The notes under the pieces are model-generated. The model was given only the letters and a program-made list of their open reading frames with translations. It made no database searches and was not told the DNA's origin. DNA of 64,000 bases, taken from positions 124,001 through 188,000 of the forward strand of contig NZ_JAJQJX010000001.1 in assembly GCF_022828375.1 (NCBI RefSeq), given 5' to 3'. How positions within the stretch are numbered: the stretch's first letter is position 1; every line of letters begins with the position of its first letter. The position numbers and the translations under genes were made by a program. This document shows, piece after piece, positions 1-9,106 of the stretch. Origin of the DNA: Candidatus Nanosynbacter sp. TM7-053 (GTDB lineage: Bacteria > Patescibacteriota > Saccharimonadia > Saccharimonadales > Saccharimonadaceae).

Positions 1-10
1 GTGTCGCTGA

Positions 11-16
11 TATAAT
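11..16 (+). promoter_or_regulatory. -10 box of the first gene
   Basis: A perfect TATAAT lies 35 bases before the ATG at 52. A strong Shine-Dalgarno, AAGGAG at 34-39, sits between them. Any -35 box lies outside the window or at its first bases, so only the -10 is supported. Unlike many neighbours, this gene has a conventional leader with a ribosome binding site. Confidence 0.6.
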
Positions 17-51
17 ATTACCACTAATGTAAAGAAGGAGTTTTATATATC

Positions 52-993
52 ATGACAGAAATACCCAAATCATCATCGCAGGAATTGCCAGACGGACAAA
101 AAGCAACTGGCTGGGACAGCTTAGCAGACTACGACAATGGAGATTCCGACTACACTCATCACAGTCCATTTGGAGAAGTTCCAGCAATTAATGGAAACGA
201 TCTTCTCGACAGCGGAGTGTTCTTCGGCGATGCAATAGCGCTGACGCAAAAATACACTTCAACCAGCTCAGAAACTCCAGAGGAAAAGCAAGTATTATTA
301 AATCTTGGCGATGTCTATGTGCTCGTGGGTAAAGATTCTGATCCAAATAAACTAAAAGCAGCCTGGGCGCGAGCTATGCGCGGACACTATGATCAACAGA
401 TAACTTTCACTGAAGACATTACTGATACGGTTGAAAGTTATCCGCTAGTAACAACCACCCTAGACAACATACCAAAAGAAATCCTTGAAGCTGAAGCAGC
501 GGAAGACGAGGCAAAGCGCCGCGCCGGAGATGAAGAAATTCAGCAAGCAGACGCTATTATTAACAGGGAAAAAGACTACCGAAGATTGAAAGATAAAGTA
601 TGGGATGTAAAGCTTACTTTTGGTGAAGGAGACGAAAAATATACAACCAACGTCTACGGTGACAAACAAAAGCAACCAGAGGAGATTCCGTTTGACTCGG
701 CATCCGAAGCTAAGATTTCAATGCAACGCACTTATGCCATACTGTGGGCAAAACTTATGCAGAAGCACCTTAATGAAGGTGAAGGCGAAAAAGTAGCTGA
801 CGTAGCAGAAGAATCTCTTAATGAGATGGGTATCGCTCTTTCTGAAAAACATGAAAATCTATTTGTTACAGATATCTGTTATGAGCTAGATGCCATATAC
901 AATTGGGAGCATTGCGCCGAGCTAAAGGATTGGTATAATGAAAGACTTCACGAGCTGTTTGATATAAAGCCGCTTCCAAAAGAAGCTAGATAA
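52..993 (+). CDS. Hypothetical acidic soluble protein
   Basis: A 313-residue protein of unknown function. It has no signal peptide or membrane segment. The N-terminal ~60 residues are polar and rich in Asp, Ser and Gly, probably disordered. A charged, probably coiled helical stretch spans about residues 140-180 (many Glu, Asp, Lys, Arg). The C-terminal third, about 220-313, is helical. The ATG is chosen because AAGGAG lies about 12 bases upstream and a TATAAT box precedes it. It is monocistronic, closed by a strong terminator, and convergent with the P-type ATPase. I do not recognise a family; it may be a lineage-specific protein. Confidence 0.75.
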   Translation: MTEIPKSSSQELPDGQKATGWDSLADYDNGDSDYTHHSPFGEVPAINGNDLLDSGVFFGDAIALTQKYTSTSSETPEEKQVLLNLGDVYVLVGKDSDPNKLKAAWARAMRGHYDQQITFTEDITDTVESYPLVTTTLDNIPKEILEAEAAEDEAKRRAGDEEIQQADAIINREKDYRRLKDKVWDVKLTFGEGDEKYTTNVYGDKQKQPEEIPFDSASEAKISMQRTYAILWAKLMQKHLNEGEGEKVADVAEESLNEMGIALSEKHENLFVTDICYELDAIYNWEHCAELKDWYNERLHELFDIKPLPKEAR

Positions 994-1014
994 ACCAGGA
1001 CTGTCAAGAATGAT

Positions 1015-1051
1015 CCGGCAGGCATACGATATTTGCCTGCCGGCGTTTTTT
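1015..1051 (+). terminator. Rho-independent terminator of the first gene
   Basis: A perfect 10-bp stem, CCGGCAGGCA (1015-1024) with TGCCTGCCGG (1034-1043), has a 9-base loop and is followed by a T run at 1046-1051. It lies between two convergent genes. Confidence 0.9.
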
Positions 1052-1058
1052 ATGGCGG

Positions 1059-3392
1059 TTATACTTTTTTCTGGCATTCATTAGCAGTTAATTTTTTGCC
1101 AGCGCGGCGGGCTAGCCACCACTGAGCTAGGGCGGCGATGACAACCACGGCGATGCCCGGCCAGAGCAGAGTAATATTCGGCACGGTGAAATCGAAAAAG
1201 TCGCGCAGGAACCCAAAACCAAAGCTTCCAGCCGCCACAATAATCACCGACAGAAGATAAAGCAGGCGAGCGCGCTTGGCAGATTTATCGATGGTTACGT
1301 CCAGCATAATTCCCACCAAGAACACCAAATATACGCCAAACAAAGTCGCGGTGAGTACGGTCATCGTTGCGACTTCTGCGGCGTGGCCGGGGAACATAAC
1401 AGAGGTAGTCCAATAGGTGAACGCGACAGTCACACCAGTAATTAAAGCAATCGGCGTAACAGCCAGCAAAGTATCATGCCAAAATCTCTTCGGATTTATT
1501 CGATGCTTCGGCACCGGCGGAAACAGCGTCCACATAAGAGTCGGCATAGTCACTAGAAAAATATTCATAAACGTAATATGGCGCGGCGAATACGGATAAT
1601 TCATATTGATGAGAATCGTCGCAAGAAGAAGCGTCACGCCGTAAATAATTTTATGGAAAAATAGAACAGCGATGACTTCGATTGCTTGCATTATTTGATT
1701 GCCCAATTTCATTCCCATCGGCAGAGAAGTGAACGAATTGTTGAGCAATATAATGTCAGAAACTCGACGAGAAGCCGGCGCACCAGCGTACATCGCCACA
1801 CCGAGGTCGGCCTTTTTTAGCGCCAGAGCGTCATTCACGCCGTCGCCAACCATGCCAGTGAATTTTCCGGATTGTTGGAATCTGTTTATTAAACGCTCTT
1901 TTTGGCCTGGCAAAACTCTGGCAAAAATCGTGTAAGTGTCGGCCGCATTGTTAAATTCATCTTCGCTAAGTGCCGCCAAATCTTCGCCTAAAATCGCCTT
2001 TTCTGGATGTTTAATTCCAGCTTCTTTGGCGATATATTGAACTGTGTGCGGATTATCACCAGAGATTACGCGAATAGTTACGCCTTGACTCTGCAAAAAA
2101 TCCACCGTTTCAACAACGCCATGACGCAGGGAGTTGCGCAGAATAACCGCGCCAATTGCCGTTCCAGAACCATTTTTAAGATCCTTCAATTTGGTTTTAT
2201 TATCCGAAAATTCAGCCAGCATCAACACGCGCAAACCATTATCAGCCCAATCATTCAACTTCTTCTGAGTTTCCTTATCTACCGGCGCCAACTTCGACAC
2301 GAACTCTGGCGCGCCCATCATTAACGTCCGAATTTCACCGTCAATATTCGCCCTCACGCCAGCCATTTTACGCGCCGACGAAAACGCCATCACTTCCAAA
2401 ACTTTCGTATTTTTTGGCGACGTAGCTTCCGCCAAAATCGCACGACCAGTGATATTTCCGCCGCTGGTTTCATGAGCAATTAATGCCGCAAAACTGGCAA
2501 TGTTAGAGTCTGAATAGTCATTTTCATCACCGAAAGCCTCGACCCGCTCCAGCGTAACTTCATCACTAGTCAAGGTGCCTGTTTTATCTACTGCCAGCAA
2601 ATTCAAAAGCGCCATCGCTTCAATTGCTGACAATTTTTGCGGCAAGACTTTCGCCTGGGCTAATCGCAGTGAGCCGAACGCCAAAAGCAGAGAACTCGCC
2701 AATAACAGACCTTCTGGCACGACCGTAACCGCCGCCGAAGTGATGGTTTTTAAGATGATGACGACGTTATCGCCAGAAAAATAATAGACGATAGCAATAA
2801 GTAACGACAGGACAATTGCGCCGTAAGTCAAGAAGTAAATTGCGCGCCAAATCGCTAATTGCAGAGGCGTGAGTTCTGGTTTGTAACGCTTCAGGACTTG
2901 ACTAATCGCGCCAGCTTTCGTGTTGTCACCAATCGCAATTACTCGCGCAGCACCTTCACCGGCCAAAACCGTCGTCGCCGCCAGCACAACATCGCCGTCC
3001 TTTTTCTCAATCGACGCGGACTCGCCAGTCAACATACTTTCATTCAGCTCCAAGCCTTTCGACTCGATAACTTTCGCGTCCGCCGGTAGTTCATCGCCAG
3101 CCTGAATAAGAATCTCATCGCCAATTTTAAGCTCATCATAACCGACCTCGACAACATTTCCATCTTTCAACAATCGAGCTTTCGGCGCGCTCATCAGTTC
3201 CAATTGACGTAAAACTCGCTTAGCCCTTAGCTCCTGAATAATTCCAATCGTCGAATTCACGACAATCACCACCGAGATAAACCACGCATCACGATATTCG
3301 CGAACATAAACCAGCGCGCCAGCCAACAGAAAAATCACCACGACAATAGGTGAAAGCAGATTCCGCTTGATAATGTCCAAGTAGTCGCGCAT
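1059..3392 (-). CDS. Cation-translocating P-type ATPase
   Basis: A 777-residue membrane pump that couples ATP hydrolysis to cation transport. Visible motifs are the actuator TGES at 122-125, PEGL in the ion-binding helix at 226-229, the phosphorylation motif DKTGT at 269-273 (Asp269), and GDGVND in the hinge of the phosphorylation domain further on. Several hydrophobic helices lie in the first 60 residues, at about 185-245, and in the last ~200 residues. There is no N-terminal heavy-metal-binding domain and no CPC motif, so it is not a Cu/Zn P1B pump. The PEGL environment resembles the CtpE-like calcium/cation ATPases of actinobacteria (inference). The start codon overlaps the stop of the upstream gene as TAATG, implying translational coupling. 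Confidence 0.9.
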   Translation of the reverse strand: MRDYLDIIKRNLLSPIVVVIFLLAGALVYVREYRDAWFISVVIVVNSTIGIIQELRAKRVLRQLELMSAPKARLLKDGNVVEVGYDELKIGDEILIQAGDELPADAKVIESKGLELNESMLTGESASIEKKDGDVVLAATTVLAGEGAARVIAIGDNTKAGAISQVLKRYKPELTPLQLAIWRAIYFLTYGAIVLSLLIAIVYYFSGDNVVIILKTITSAAVTVVPEGLLLASSLLLAFGSLRLAQAKVLPQKLSAIEAMALLNLLAVDKTGTLTSDEVTLERVEAFGDENDYSDSNIASFAALIAHETSGGNITGRAILAEATSPKNTKVLEVMAFSSARKMAGVRANIDGEIRTLMMGAPEFVSKLAPVDKETQKKLNDWADNGLRVLMLAEFSDNKTKLKDLKNGSGTAIGAVILRNSLRHGVVETVDFLQSQGVTIRVISGDNPHTVQYIAKEAGIKHPEKAILGEDLAALSEDEFNNAADTYTIFARVLPGQKERLINRFQQSGKFTGMVGDGVNDALALKKADLGVAMYAGAPASRRVSDIILLNNSFTSLPMGMKLGNQIMQAIEVIAVLFFHKIIYGVTLLLATILINMNYPYSPRHITFMNIFLVTMPTLMWTLFPPVPKHRINPKRFWHDTLLAVTPIALITGVTVAFTYWTTSVMFPGHAAEVATMTVLTATLFGVYLVFLVGIMLDVTIDKSAKRARLLYLLSVIIVAAGSFGFGFLRDFFDFTVPNITLLWPGIAVVVIAALAQWWLARRAGKKLTANECQKKV

Positions 3393-3880
3393 TAAATTGC
3401 CCGAATCCTTCTGTAGCTAAACCTCGCGCCAACTCGCCAATTTCCGTACGCGTCAGAATCGAATTGATATATCTCACCATTTTTCACTTCAGAAATCAAA
3501 ACCAAGGCAGGATTATACGGCGCCAAAGTTTTATAAAAATGCAAATCTTCATCCGTAACGTGCCTTCTTCCAGGGAAAACTTCGCGGAATTTGCGCTTGC
3601 CGATATCTTCAAAATATCGCGGCTGACCTTTTGGCGGAAGAAATAGCTCCGCACGCATACCCATTCGCGAGATTATCTTTTTAACATCAGATAAAATCAA
3701 CGGCGAAGTCGCCTCCAAATACATCATCAACTGCTTTTTATTCGTCAAAAACACCGACGCCTTAGCAGTGCGACTAACATCGGCGTGCCACAAAATTATC
3801 GATTGAACATCAATTGGAAAACCAAATTTTTCCTTAGCAATTCGCTCTAGCGCCAGCTCGTCGTACGTCGCCTTATTCAT
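3392..3880 (-). CDS. Hypothetical protein coupled to the P-type ATPase
   Basis: A 162-residue soluble protein of unknown function. It is mixed alpha/beta and rich in basic residues at the C terminus (YRRIRAI). No membrane segment or known motif is seen. Its stop codon shares a base with the ATPase start (TAATG at 3390-3394 on the minus strand), so the two are almost certainly co-translated. That suggests, but does not show, a role linked to the pump. It is the first gene of the two-gene minus-strand unit. The 247-base gap to the divergent helicase gene holds the promoters; a minus-strand reading frame there at 3902-4138 looks spurious. Confidence 0.7.
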   Translation of the reverse strand: MNKATYDELALERIAKEKFGFPIDVQSIILWHADVSRTAKASVFLTNKKQLMMYLEATSPLILSDVKKIISRMGMRAELFLPPKGQPRYFEDIGKRKFREVFPGRRHVTDEDLHFYKTLAPYNPALVLISEVKNGEIYQFDSDAYGNWRVGARFSYRRIRAI

Positions 3881-4127
3881 AGATAATATTTTACCATTTT
3901 TTTATGAGGTGCGCGAGATGACAAAGATGTGAAATCTAATAACCAGCCTGCATGGTCGATTCAACTGCTTGACGGGAAATATCCAAGTGGCTTTTACCCT
4001 TAAACGCATCTTCTGGATGTTTTTTTCATTCACCCTCTTAATACTGAATCTAAAACCTTGGATGAATTCTGTAAATAGCAATTTTGATATCGCGTTCTGA
4101 AGACCGCCGACATGGTAAAATAAAACT

Positions 4128-7100
4128 ATGGATTTCAATACTCGTTACGCTAAATTAAACGATAATCAACGACAAGCAGTCGACTACATCCACGGATCGC
4201 TTTTGGTAATTGCTGGGCCAGGAACGGGGAAAACCGAGCTTCTAAGTATGCGCACTGCCCAAATCCTAAGGCAAACCGACACCTTGCCGAACAGTATTTT
4301 ATGCTTGACGTTTACTGAAAGCGGCGCCACAAATATGCGCCAACGACTCCGCCAGATTATCGGTGAGGATGCGTATAAAATTGCGATTCATACATTTCAC
4401 AGCTTCGGCACAGAAATCATCAATCAACACCGCGAGTATTTTTTCCGTGGCGCCGACGCTCAACCAGTTGACGAATTGACGCAATATCAAATTATCTCTG
4501 GAATACTCGAAGGACTTGATTGGCGAAATCCATTAAGCGCGAAAAACAACGGGGAATTCGTTTATATTAAAGACCTCATTCGCATTATTTCCGAGTTCAA
4601 GCAAAGCGGCTTAACGCCGTCAGAATTACGGGCAATTATTGAGGACAATCAAAGCACAATCGCCGAAATCGCGCCAGGCATTCAGCAAGTATTTTCCGCC
4701 AAAATATCGAAAAAGACAATTGAAATGTTTGCGCCGATAGCTGAGAAAATTGCCAATTTAGCCGCCAAAAACCCTGACGAGAAAAACTCAAAATTGCCAG
4801 CCTCAATCACGCCATACGCCAACGTTTTAGCGCTGAGCATCGTGCACGCCACCCAGGAAGCGATTGACGAAAACTCAACCAAGCCACTGACCGCTTGGAA
4901 AAATAAATGGTGCGAAAAAAATGCCAATGGCGAATTTGTCCTGAAAGATTTTACCGCTGCAGAAAAATTATCCGCCGCAATCGACGTTTACGAAAAATAC
5001 GTAAATATTTTGTCCGAGCGCTCGTTATTTGACTACGATGACATGATTTTATCCGTTATTCAAGCTTGCGAATCTCACCCAGAACTGCGCGCAAATCTCC
5101 AAGAGCAATTCCAATTCATCATGGTCGACGAGTTCCAGGACACAAACTTGGCGCAACTACGATTGCTGTTCAATTTGACCAGCGAGAACGACGACAATCC
5201 AAACATCATGGCGGTCGGCGATGACGACCAAGCAATCTTCAGCTTCCAAGGCGCAGACGTAGGCAACATCCAGCGCTTCCGCCAACATTATCACGACCCA
5301 AAAATCATCGTTTTGACCGACAATTATCGTTCCGCCGAGAACATTTTATCGTCAGCGCGGGACGTCATCACTCAAGGCGCGGATCGATTGGAAAACACAA
5401 TTGACGGACTATCAAAACAATTGACCGCACACGCAAATAGTGAAGGCTCAAAAGTCGAAATCCAAGAATTCTCATCTGTTAGCGAAGAGCGAGCGGGAAT
5501 CGCCAAACAAATTGCCGAGCTAATAAAAAACGGCGAAAAGCCAGAAAACATCACGATTATTGCGCGCCACCACAAAGAACTCATTGAAATTCTTCCGCAT
5601 CTTTATAAGGAAAATCTTTTTGTCAATTACGAGCGTCACGACGACATTTTGGAGCAAGATATAATTCAGATTCTGGACAAATTGGCGCGAACTGTCGTGG
5701 CAATTAGCCAAAATAATTTGGACGTTGCCAATAGCCTATTACCGGAAATTACGGCTCATCCCGCGTTTGGATTTTCTGCGCTGGACATCTGGAAATTGAG
5801 CCTTCAAGCTTACAAAAATCGGCAATTGTGGCTGGAAAGTATGTTGGCAAATAGCGTATTTAAGGAATTTGCGGAGTGGCTTTTGGAGCGCGCTAAGGAC
5901 GTGCCGAATCTGCCACTGGAAGAGCAATTGGACAATTTATTAGGCTTAACTAACGACGAAAGCGGCGACCTTCAGGTCAATTCTCTCGCCAATTTCTATT
6001 TCTCGCCAGAAAAGCTAGATAAAAACCCAGAAGCATATCTGACAATTTTGGAAAGTTTGCGCACTTTGCGTCAAAAACTTCGCGATCGAATCACCGATAA
6101 AAATCCAACGCTGGAAGATTTTTTGGAGTTTATTGATCTGCACATTTCGACAAAAACTCGCTTAACGCAAATTCGCACGCACGCAAGTTCACTCAGCGGC
6201 GCTATAAATTTGATGACCGCCCATAAATCCAAAGGTCTGGAATTTCCGCACGTTTTCGTGATCGGGGCAATTGACAGCGCTTGGGGCGAGAAAGTCCGTA
6301 CGCGCAGTCGAGCTATCCGATATCCTGCAAACCTCCAGCTTCAGCCAGCGGGCTCCACTTACGACGAACGACTTCGATTATTCTTTGTGGCGATGACTCG
6401 CGCCAAAACCACATTGACCATGACTTATTCTCAAACCAACGATTCTGGCAGTGACACGATAATTGCCAGTTTCTTGACGAATTGCACACCAACCATCATT
6501 CCGACCAGCGACGATCCAGCGGAACAAATTGAACTTGCTGAAACCGATTGGACGACGCGACTAACTTCGCCAATTGTCCCAGAATTAAAGGACTTATTGG
6601 CGCCAGCGCTCGAAACATACAAGCTTTCCGCGACGCATTTGAATAATTTCCTCGATGTTTCGCGCGGCGGGCCGCAGAATTTCTTATTGAACAATTTGCT
6701 ACATTTTCCATCCGCCAAAAATTCCGCCGCAGCTTACGGAACTGCGATTCACAGCAGTCTCCAGCAAGCACATTGCTCATTCAGCGCCGATCATCAATTG
6801 CCAAGCACCGAACAAATCCTCCAATTTTTCCAAAAATCCCTCGAGAGCCAACATTTGCCAGCCGACGATTTTCAATTGTATTTAGACAAAGGGAAGTCGG
6901 CTTTGACCGCGTTCTTAAACGCCAAATCTTCAGATTTTCACGACACGGACTTGGCGGAATTAGACTTTTCAAACCAAGGCGTAATTATAGATAACGCCAG
7001 ATTGACCGGTAAACTTGACGTTGTCGATATCGACAAGCAAAATAAAACCATCTTCGTAACGGATTATAAAACTGGCAAGCCGGCGCATTCCTGGAAAGGT

Positions 7101-7424
7101 TCGGCCGATTACGAAAAAATCAAACTTCATAAATATCGTCAGCAATTGATGTTCTATCAGCTGCTGGTCGAGCATTCGCGCGATTATGGCAATTTCACGT
7201 TTACTGGCGGGCGATTACAATTTGTCGAGCCAGACATGAAGACCGGCGATATCCTCAACCTGGAAGATACATTCTCCAGAGAAGAGCTGACTGAATTTAC
7301 GCAACTAATTGAGATTATTTGGCAGAAAATAACCACTTTAGATCTGCCGGATATTTCTGGCTATTCGGCGGATTATAAGGGAATGTTGCAATTCGAAAAA
7401 GACTTGCTGGCGGGCGAAATATAA
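4128..7424 (+). CDS. UvrD/RecB-type helicase with C-terminal nuclease
   Basis: A 1098-residue superfamily 1A DNA helicase fused to a PD-(D/E)XK nuclease, of the AddA/AdnA/RecB type, expected to process DNA double-strand ends. Walker A is GPGTGKT at 30-36 and Walker B/motif II is DEFQD at about 334-338. Motif III is GDDDQAIFSFQGA near 365. The motif TAHKSKGLEF lies near 697 and the motif VI region FVAMTRAK follows. The nuclease signature is LDVVD, then DYKTG near 978, then a QxxxY-like segment (YRQQLMFYQ). The nuclease is in one chain with the helicase, and no AddB-like partner is nearby. The start follows TAAAAT (4116-4121) by 6 bases, so the mRNA is probably leaderless. Confidence 0.92.
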   Translation: MDFNTRYAKLNDNQRQAVDYIHGSLLVIAGPGTGKTELLSMRTAQILRQTDTLPNSILCLTFTESGATNMRQRLRQIIGEDAYKIAIHTFHSFGTEIINQHREYFFRGADAQPVDELTQYQIISGILEGLDWRNPLSAKNNGEFVYIKDLIRIISEFKQSGLTPSELRAIIEDNQSTIAEIAPGIQQVFSAKISKKTIEMFAPIAEKIANLAAKNPDEKNSKLPASITPYANVLALSIVHATQEAIDENSTKPLTAWKNKWCEKNANGEFVLKDFTAAEKLSAAIDVYEKYVNILSERSLFDYDDMILSVIQACESHPELRANLQEQFQFIMVDEFQDTNLAQLRLLFNLTSENDDNPNIMAVGDDDQAIFSFQGADVGNIQRFRQHYHDPKIIVLTDNYRSAENILSSARDVITQGADRLENTIDGLSKQLTAHANSEGSKVEIQEFSSVSEERAGIAKQIAELIKNGEKPENITIIARHHKELIEILPHLYKENLFVNYERHDDILEQDIIQILDKLARTVVAISQNNLDVANSLLPEITAHPAFGFSALDIWKLSLQAYKNRQLWLESMLANSVFKEFAEWLLERAKDVPNLPLEEQLDNLLGLTNDESGDLQVNSLANFYFSPEKLDKNPEAYLTILESLRTLRQKLRDRITDKNPTLEDFLEFIDLHISTKTRLTQIRTHASSLSGAINLMTAHKSKGLEFPHVFVIGAIDSAWGEKVRTRSRAIRYPANLQLQPAGSTYDERLRLFFVAMTRAKTTLTMTYSQTNDSGSDTIIASFLTNCTPTIIPTSDDPAEQIELAETDWTTRLTSPIVPELKDLLAPALETYKLSATHLNNFLDVSRGGPQNFLLNNLLHFPSAKNSAAAYGTAIHSSLQQAHCSFSADHQLPSTEQILQFFQKSLESQHLPADDFQLYLDKGKSALTAFLNAKSSDFHDTDLAELDFSNQGVIIDNARLTGKLDVVDIDKQNKTIFVTDYKTGKPAHSWKGSADYEKIKLHKYRQQLMFYQLLVEHSRDYGNFTFTGGRLQFVEPDMKTGDILNLEDTFSREELTEFTQLIEIIWQKITTLDLPDISGYSADYKGMLQFEKDLLAGEI

Positions 7425-7468
7425 AAATATTCTGGTATATTGTTGCGTTTTTTTATAATTAGTGTTAT

Positions 7469-7577
7469 TATAATAAACGCTTTATTGGTGGAGCTGATAT
7501 CTATGTCATGCTCTCCAGGAGCATAATCATAGGGTCGGCTCTTTTCTTCACGCCGTATAACTACGGCACAGAAAGAG
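7469..7577 (+). promoter_or_regulatory. Promoter and folded 5' leader of a small ORF
   Basis: A TATAAT box is at 7469-7474. The leader can fold into two hairpins. The first pairs GAGCTGA (7491-7497) with TCGGCTC (7535-7541) around an inner ATGCTC/GAGCAT stem. The second pairs CTCTTTTCT (7539-7547) and GCCGTA (7552-7557) with TACGGC (7562-7567) and AGAAAGAG (7570-7577). The two share bases 7539-7541, and the second partly covers the Shine-Dalgarno AGAGGTGAT. This arrangement suggests translational control (inference). No known riboswitch class is recognised. Confidence 0.5.
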
Positions 7578-7586
7578 GTGATATCC

Positions 7587-7751
7587 ATGTTTGATACATG
7601 GACTGATGCTGATCGCGATAAAGCGATCAGCAAAGGTAAAGCTGGAGGCAAGCTCTCTAGCTGGGAGCAAGGAAAGCTCAAGGAAGCTGTGAGGGTCGAC
7701 AACCGCGGCGCTGATGCCGCTGATGCCCTGAAGAAGCAGGGTCGTCGCTGA
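7587..7751 (+). CDS. Small basic ORF (54 aa) in a structured RNA
   Basis: ATG at 7587 to TGA at 7749-7751 encodes 54 residues starting MFDTWTDADRD and ending KKQGRR. The protein is hydrophilic and rich in Ala, Lys, Asp and Gly. A good Shine-Dalgarno (AGAGGTGAT at 7574-7582) lies just upstream. Codon use is richer in GC than in neighbouring genes, like two other small genes in this window (24973 and 42838). It is followed at once by a long structured non-coding stretch ending in a terminator, so mRNA and structured RNA probably form one transcript. The function is unknown. Confidence 0.55.
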   Translation: MFDTWTDADRDKAISKGKAGGKLSSWEQGKLKEAVRVDNRGADAADALKKQGRR

Positions 7752-8116
7752 CCCTCAGAATGACGGTCATAGATCTTAATCTATCTATGAAAAAGTTGGG
7801 TTAATACCAACAAAAGGGCGTCCGTCCGCCCCTGGGTCGATTCCCCAGCCGATAATCCGGAAAAGAATCAAAGGACATGATTCTGGAAAAATCCCGCCGC
7901 TTTGTTGTAAAGTGGAGTAGCGGTTGATAAGTGGGTTCGACACCCTCCATGTCCGCCGGGGAGGAGGTAAAACAAAGGCGTTTTGCTTCCCTCCCAGTTT
8001 CAGGTTCGCGAGTTCACTCGTGGCAGTTTTTCTCAACGTTGAGAATTACTCCGAGCAGAACCGCTTGAGCCCGCCCACACCCTATCTCGATGGCGAGATA
8101 GGGTTTTCTCCTTTTT
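7752..8116 (+). ncRNA. Structured RNA with tRNA-like element, upstream of dus
   Basis: No plausible coding frame is seen in these 365 bases, but they hold many hairpins: CATAGA/TCTATG, GTTGG/CCAAC, GGGCG/CGCCC (within 7760-7835), CTGGG/CCCAG, a GGGAGG/CCTCCC stem near 7958-8002, and a 16-base palindrome at 8030-8045. GGACATG (7873-7879) pairs perfectly with CATGTCC (7948-7954). Just inside the second arm is a T-arm-like GGG-TTCGACA-CCC, as at the ends of a tRNA or tmRNA, and TGATTCTGGA at 7878-7887 resembles the tmRNA 5' end. The enclosed 68 bases do not make a standard tRNA. A strong terminator ends the unit. The class is unknown; it could be a tmRNA-like or mobile-element RNA. Confidence 0.5.
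8080..8116 (+). terminator. Terminator of the structured RNA upstream of dus
   Basis: A perfect 10-bp stem, CCCTATCTCG (8080-8089) with CGAGATAGGG (8094-8103), has a 4-base loop and is followed by TTTT and a further T run at 8112-8116. It shows that transcription of the upstream island ends before dus. Confidence 0.9.
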
Positions 8117-8133
8117 GTGATAAAATAACAGAG

Positions 8134-9105
8134 ATGACATCATTTTGGAATAATTTACCGCAGCCATTTTTCATATTGGCACCAATGGAAGCCGTCACCG
8201 ACGTCGTGTTTCGTCATGTAGTGAAACAGGCTGGCGCGCCAGATATATTTTTCACCGAGTTCGCAAATGCTACCGGCTGGGTTCACGCTGGCGACAAAGC
8301 CATAGCTGGGCGATTAATTAAAACCGACGATGAGCAGCCGCTCATTGCGCAAATCTGGGGTGGCGAGCCAGGGGATATGGAAGCTTTTGCGAAGCACTGC
8401 GCGAAACTTGGTTTTAACGGAATTGATATCAATATGGGCTGTCCCGCCAAATCTGCCATTAAAAGCGGTGGTGCGGCTCTGATTCGTCGACCCGACATAG
8501 CGATAGCCGCAATTGACGCCGCCAAAAAATCTGGATTGCCTGTTAGCGTAAAAACTCGGCTGGGCTATACTTATGTCGATGAATGGCGAGAGTGGCTTAC
8601 GACAATTCTCAAACAAGACATCGTGAACTTGACGATTCATCTGCGTACCAAAAAAGAGATGAGCAAAGTTGCGGCGCATTATGAATTGATTGACGAGATC
8701 GTTAAGCTGCGCGATGAAATTGCCCCACAAACACTTCTGACTATCAACGGCGACATTCGCGACCGAGAGCATGGGTTGGAAATTGCCAGAAAGCATCCTG
8801 GCGTGAATGGCATTATGATTGGGCGAGGCGTTTTCAGTGATCCGTTTTGCTTCCGCGAGTCGAAGGTCAACACAGATAATCATAAAGAAGAACTGTTGGC
8901 GCTCCTTAATTATCACTTGGATCTGTTCGATTCTTACCAGCCGATTTTAGGGCGACCTTTTGAAACCCTAAAACGTTTTTTCAAGATTTATATTCGCGAT
9001 TTTGACGGTGCCAAAGAACTACGCGAACAGTTGATGTACACTACGACGACCGACGAGGTGCGATCAATACTTGCACACAACGATCATCCACATTATACTT
9101 ATTGA
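8134..9105 (+). CDS. dus: tRNA-dihydrouridine synthase
   Basis: A 323-residue FMN-dependent enzyme of the Dus family that reduces uridine to dihydrouridine in tRNA D-loops. It starts with the typical APMEAVTD segment (16-23). The catalytic cysteine is in NMGCPAKS (Cys103), and the FMN-phosphate-binding GIMIGRG segment lies in the C-terminal half of the barrel. The open frame extends upstream to 7924, but that part lies inside the structured RNA and terminator. The ATG at 8134, a few bases after a GATAAAAT box, is therefore the better start and implies a nearly leaderless mRNA. The DusB/DusA/DusC subtype cannot be fixed by eye. Confidence 0.9.
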   Translation: MTSFWNNLPQPFFILAPMEAVTDVVFRHVVKQAGAPDIFFTEFANATGWVHAGDKAIAGRLIKTDDEQPLIAQIWGGEPGDMEAFAKHCAKLGFNGIDINMGCPAKSAIKSGGAALIRRPDIAIAAIDAAKKSGLPVSVKTRLGYTYVDEWREWLTTILKQDIVNLTIHLRTKKEMSKVAAHYELIDEIVKLRDEIAPQTLLTINGDIRDREHGLEIARKHPGVNGIMIGRGVFSDPFCFRESKVNTDNHKEELLALLNYHLDLFDSYQPILGRPFETLKRFFKIYIRDFDGAKELREQLMYTTTTDEVRSILAHNDHPHYTY

Positions 9106-9106
9106 C

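Noticed and set aside
3902..4138. A 78-codon minus-strand frame between the P-type ATPase unit and the helicase gene.
   Set aside because: It overlaps the helicase start, has no ribosome site or -10 at the right place, and its composition (many Phe, Lys, Arg) looks random. The gap is best explained as divergent promoter space.
7873..7957. A canonical tRNA gene upstream of dus.
   Set aside because: The acceptor-like and T-arm-like parts are good, but there is no D arm, no valid 7-base anticodon loop with U33, one T-stem mismatch and no CCA. It is kept only as a tRNA-like element of the structured RNA.
7924..8133. A longer N terminus for the dus product.
   Set aside because: The extra 70 codons run through hairpins and a strong terminator, and the Dus family starts near the APMEAVTD motif, which fits the ATG at 8134.
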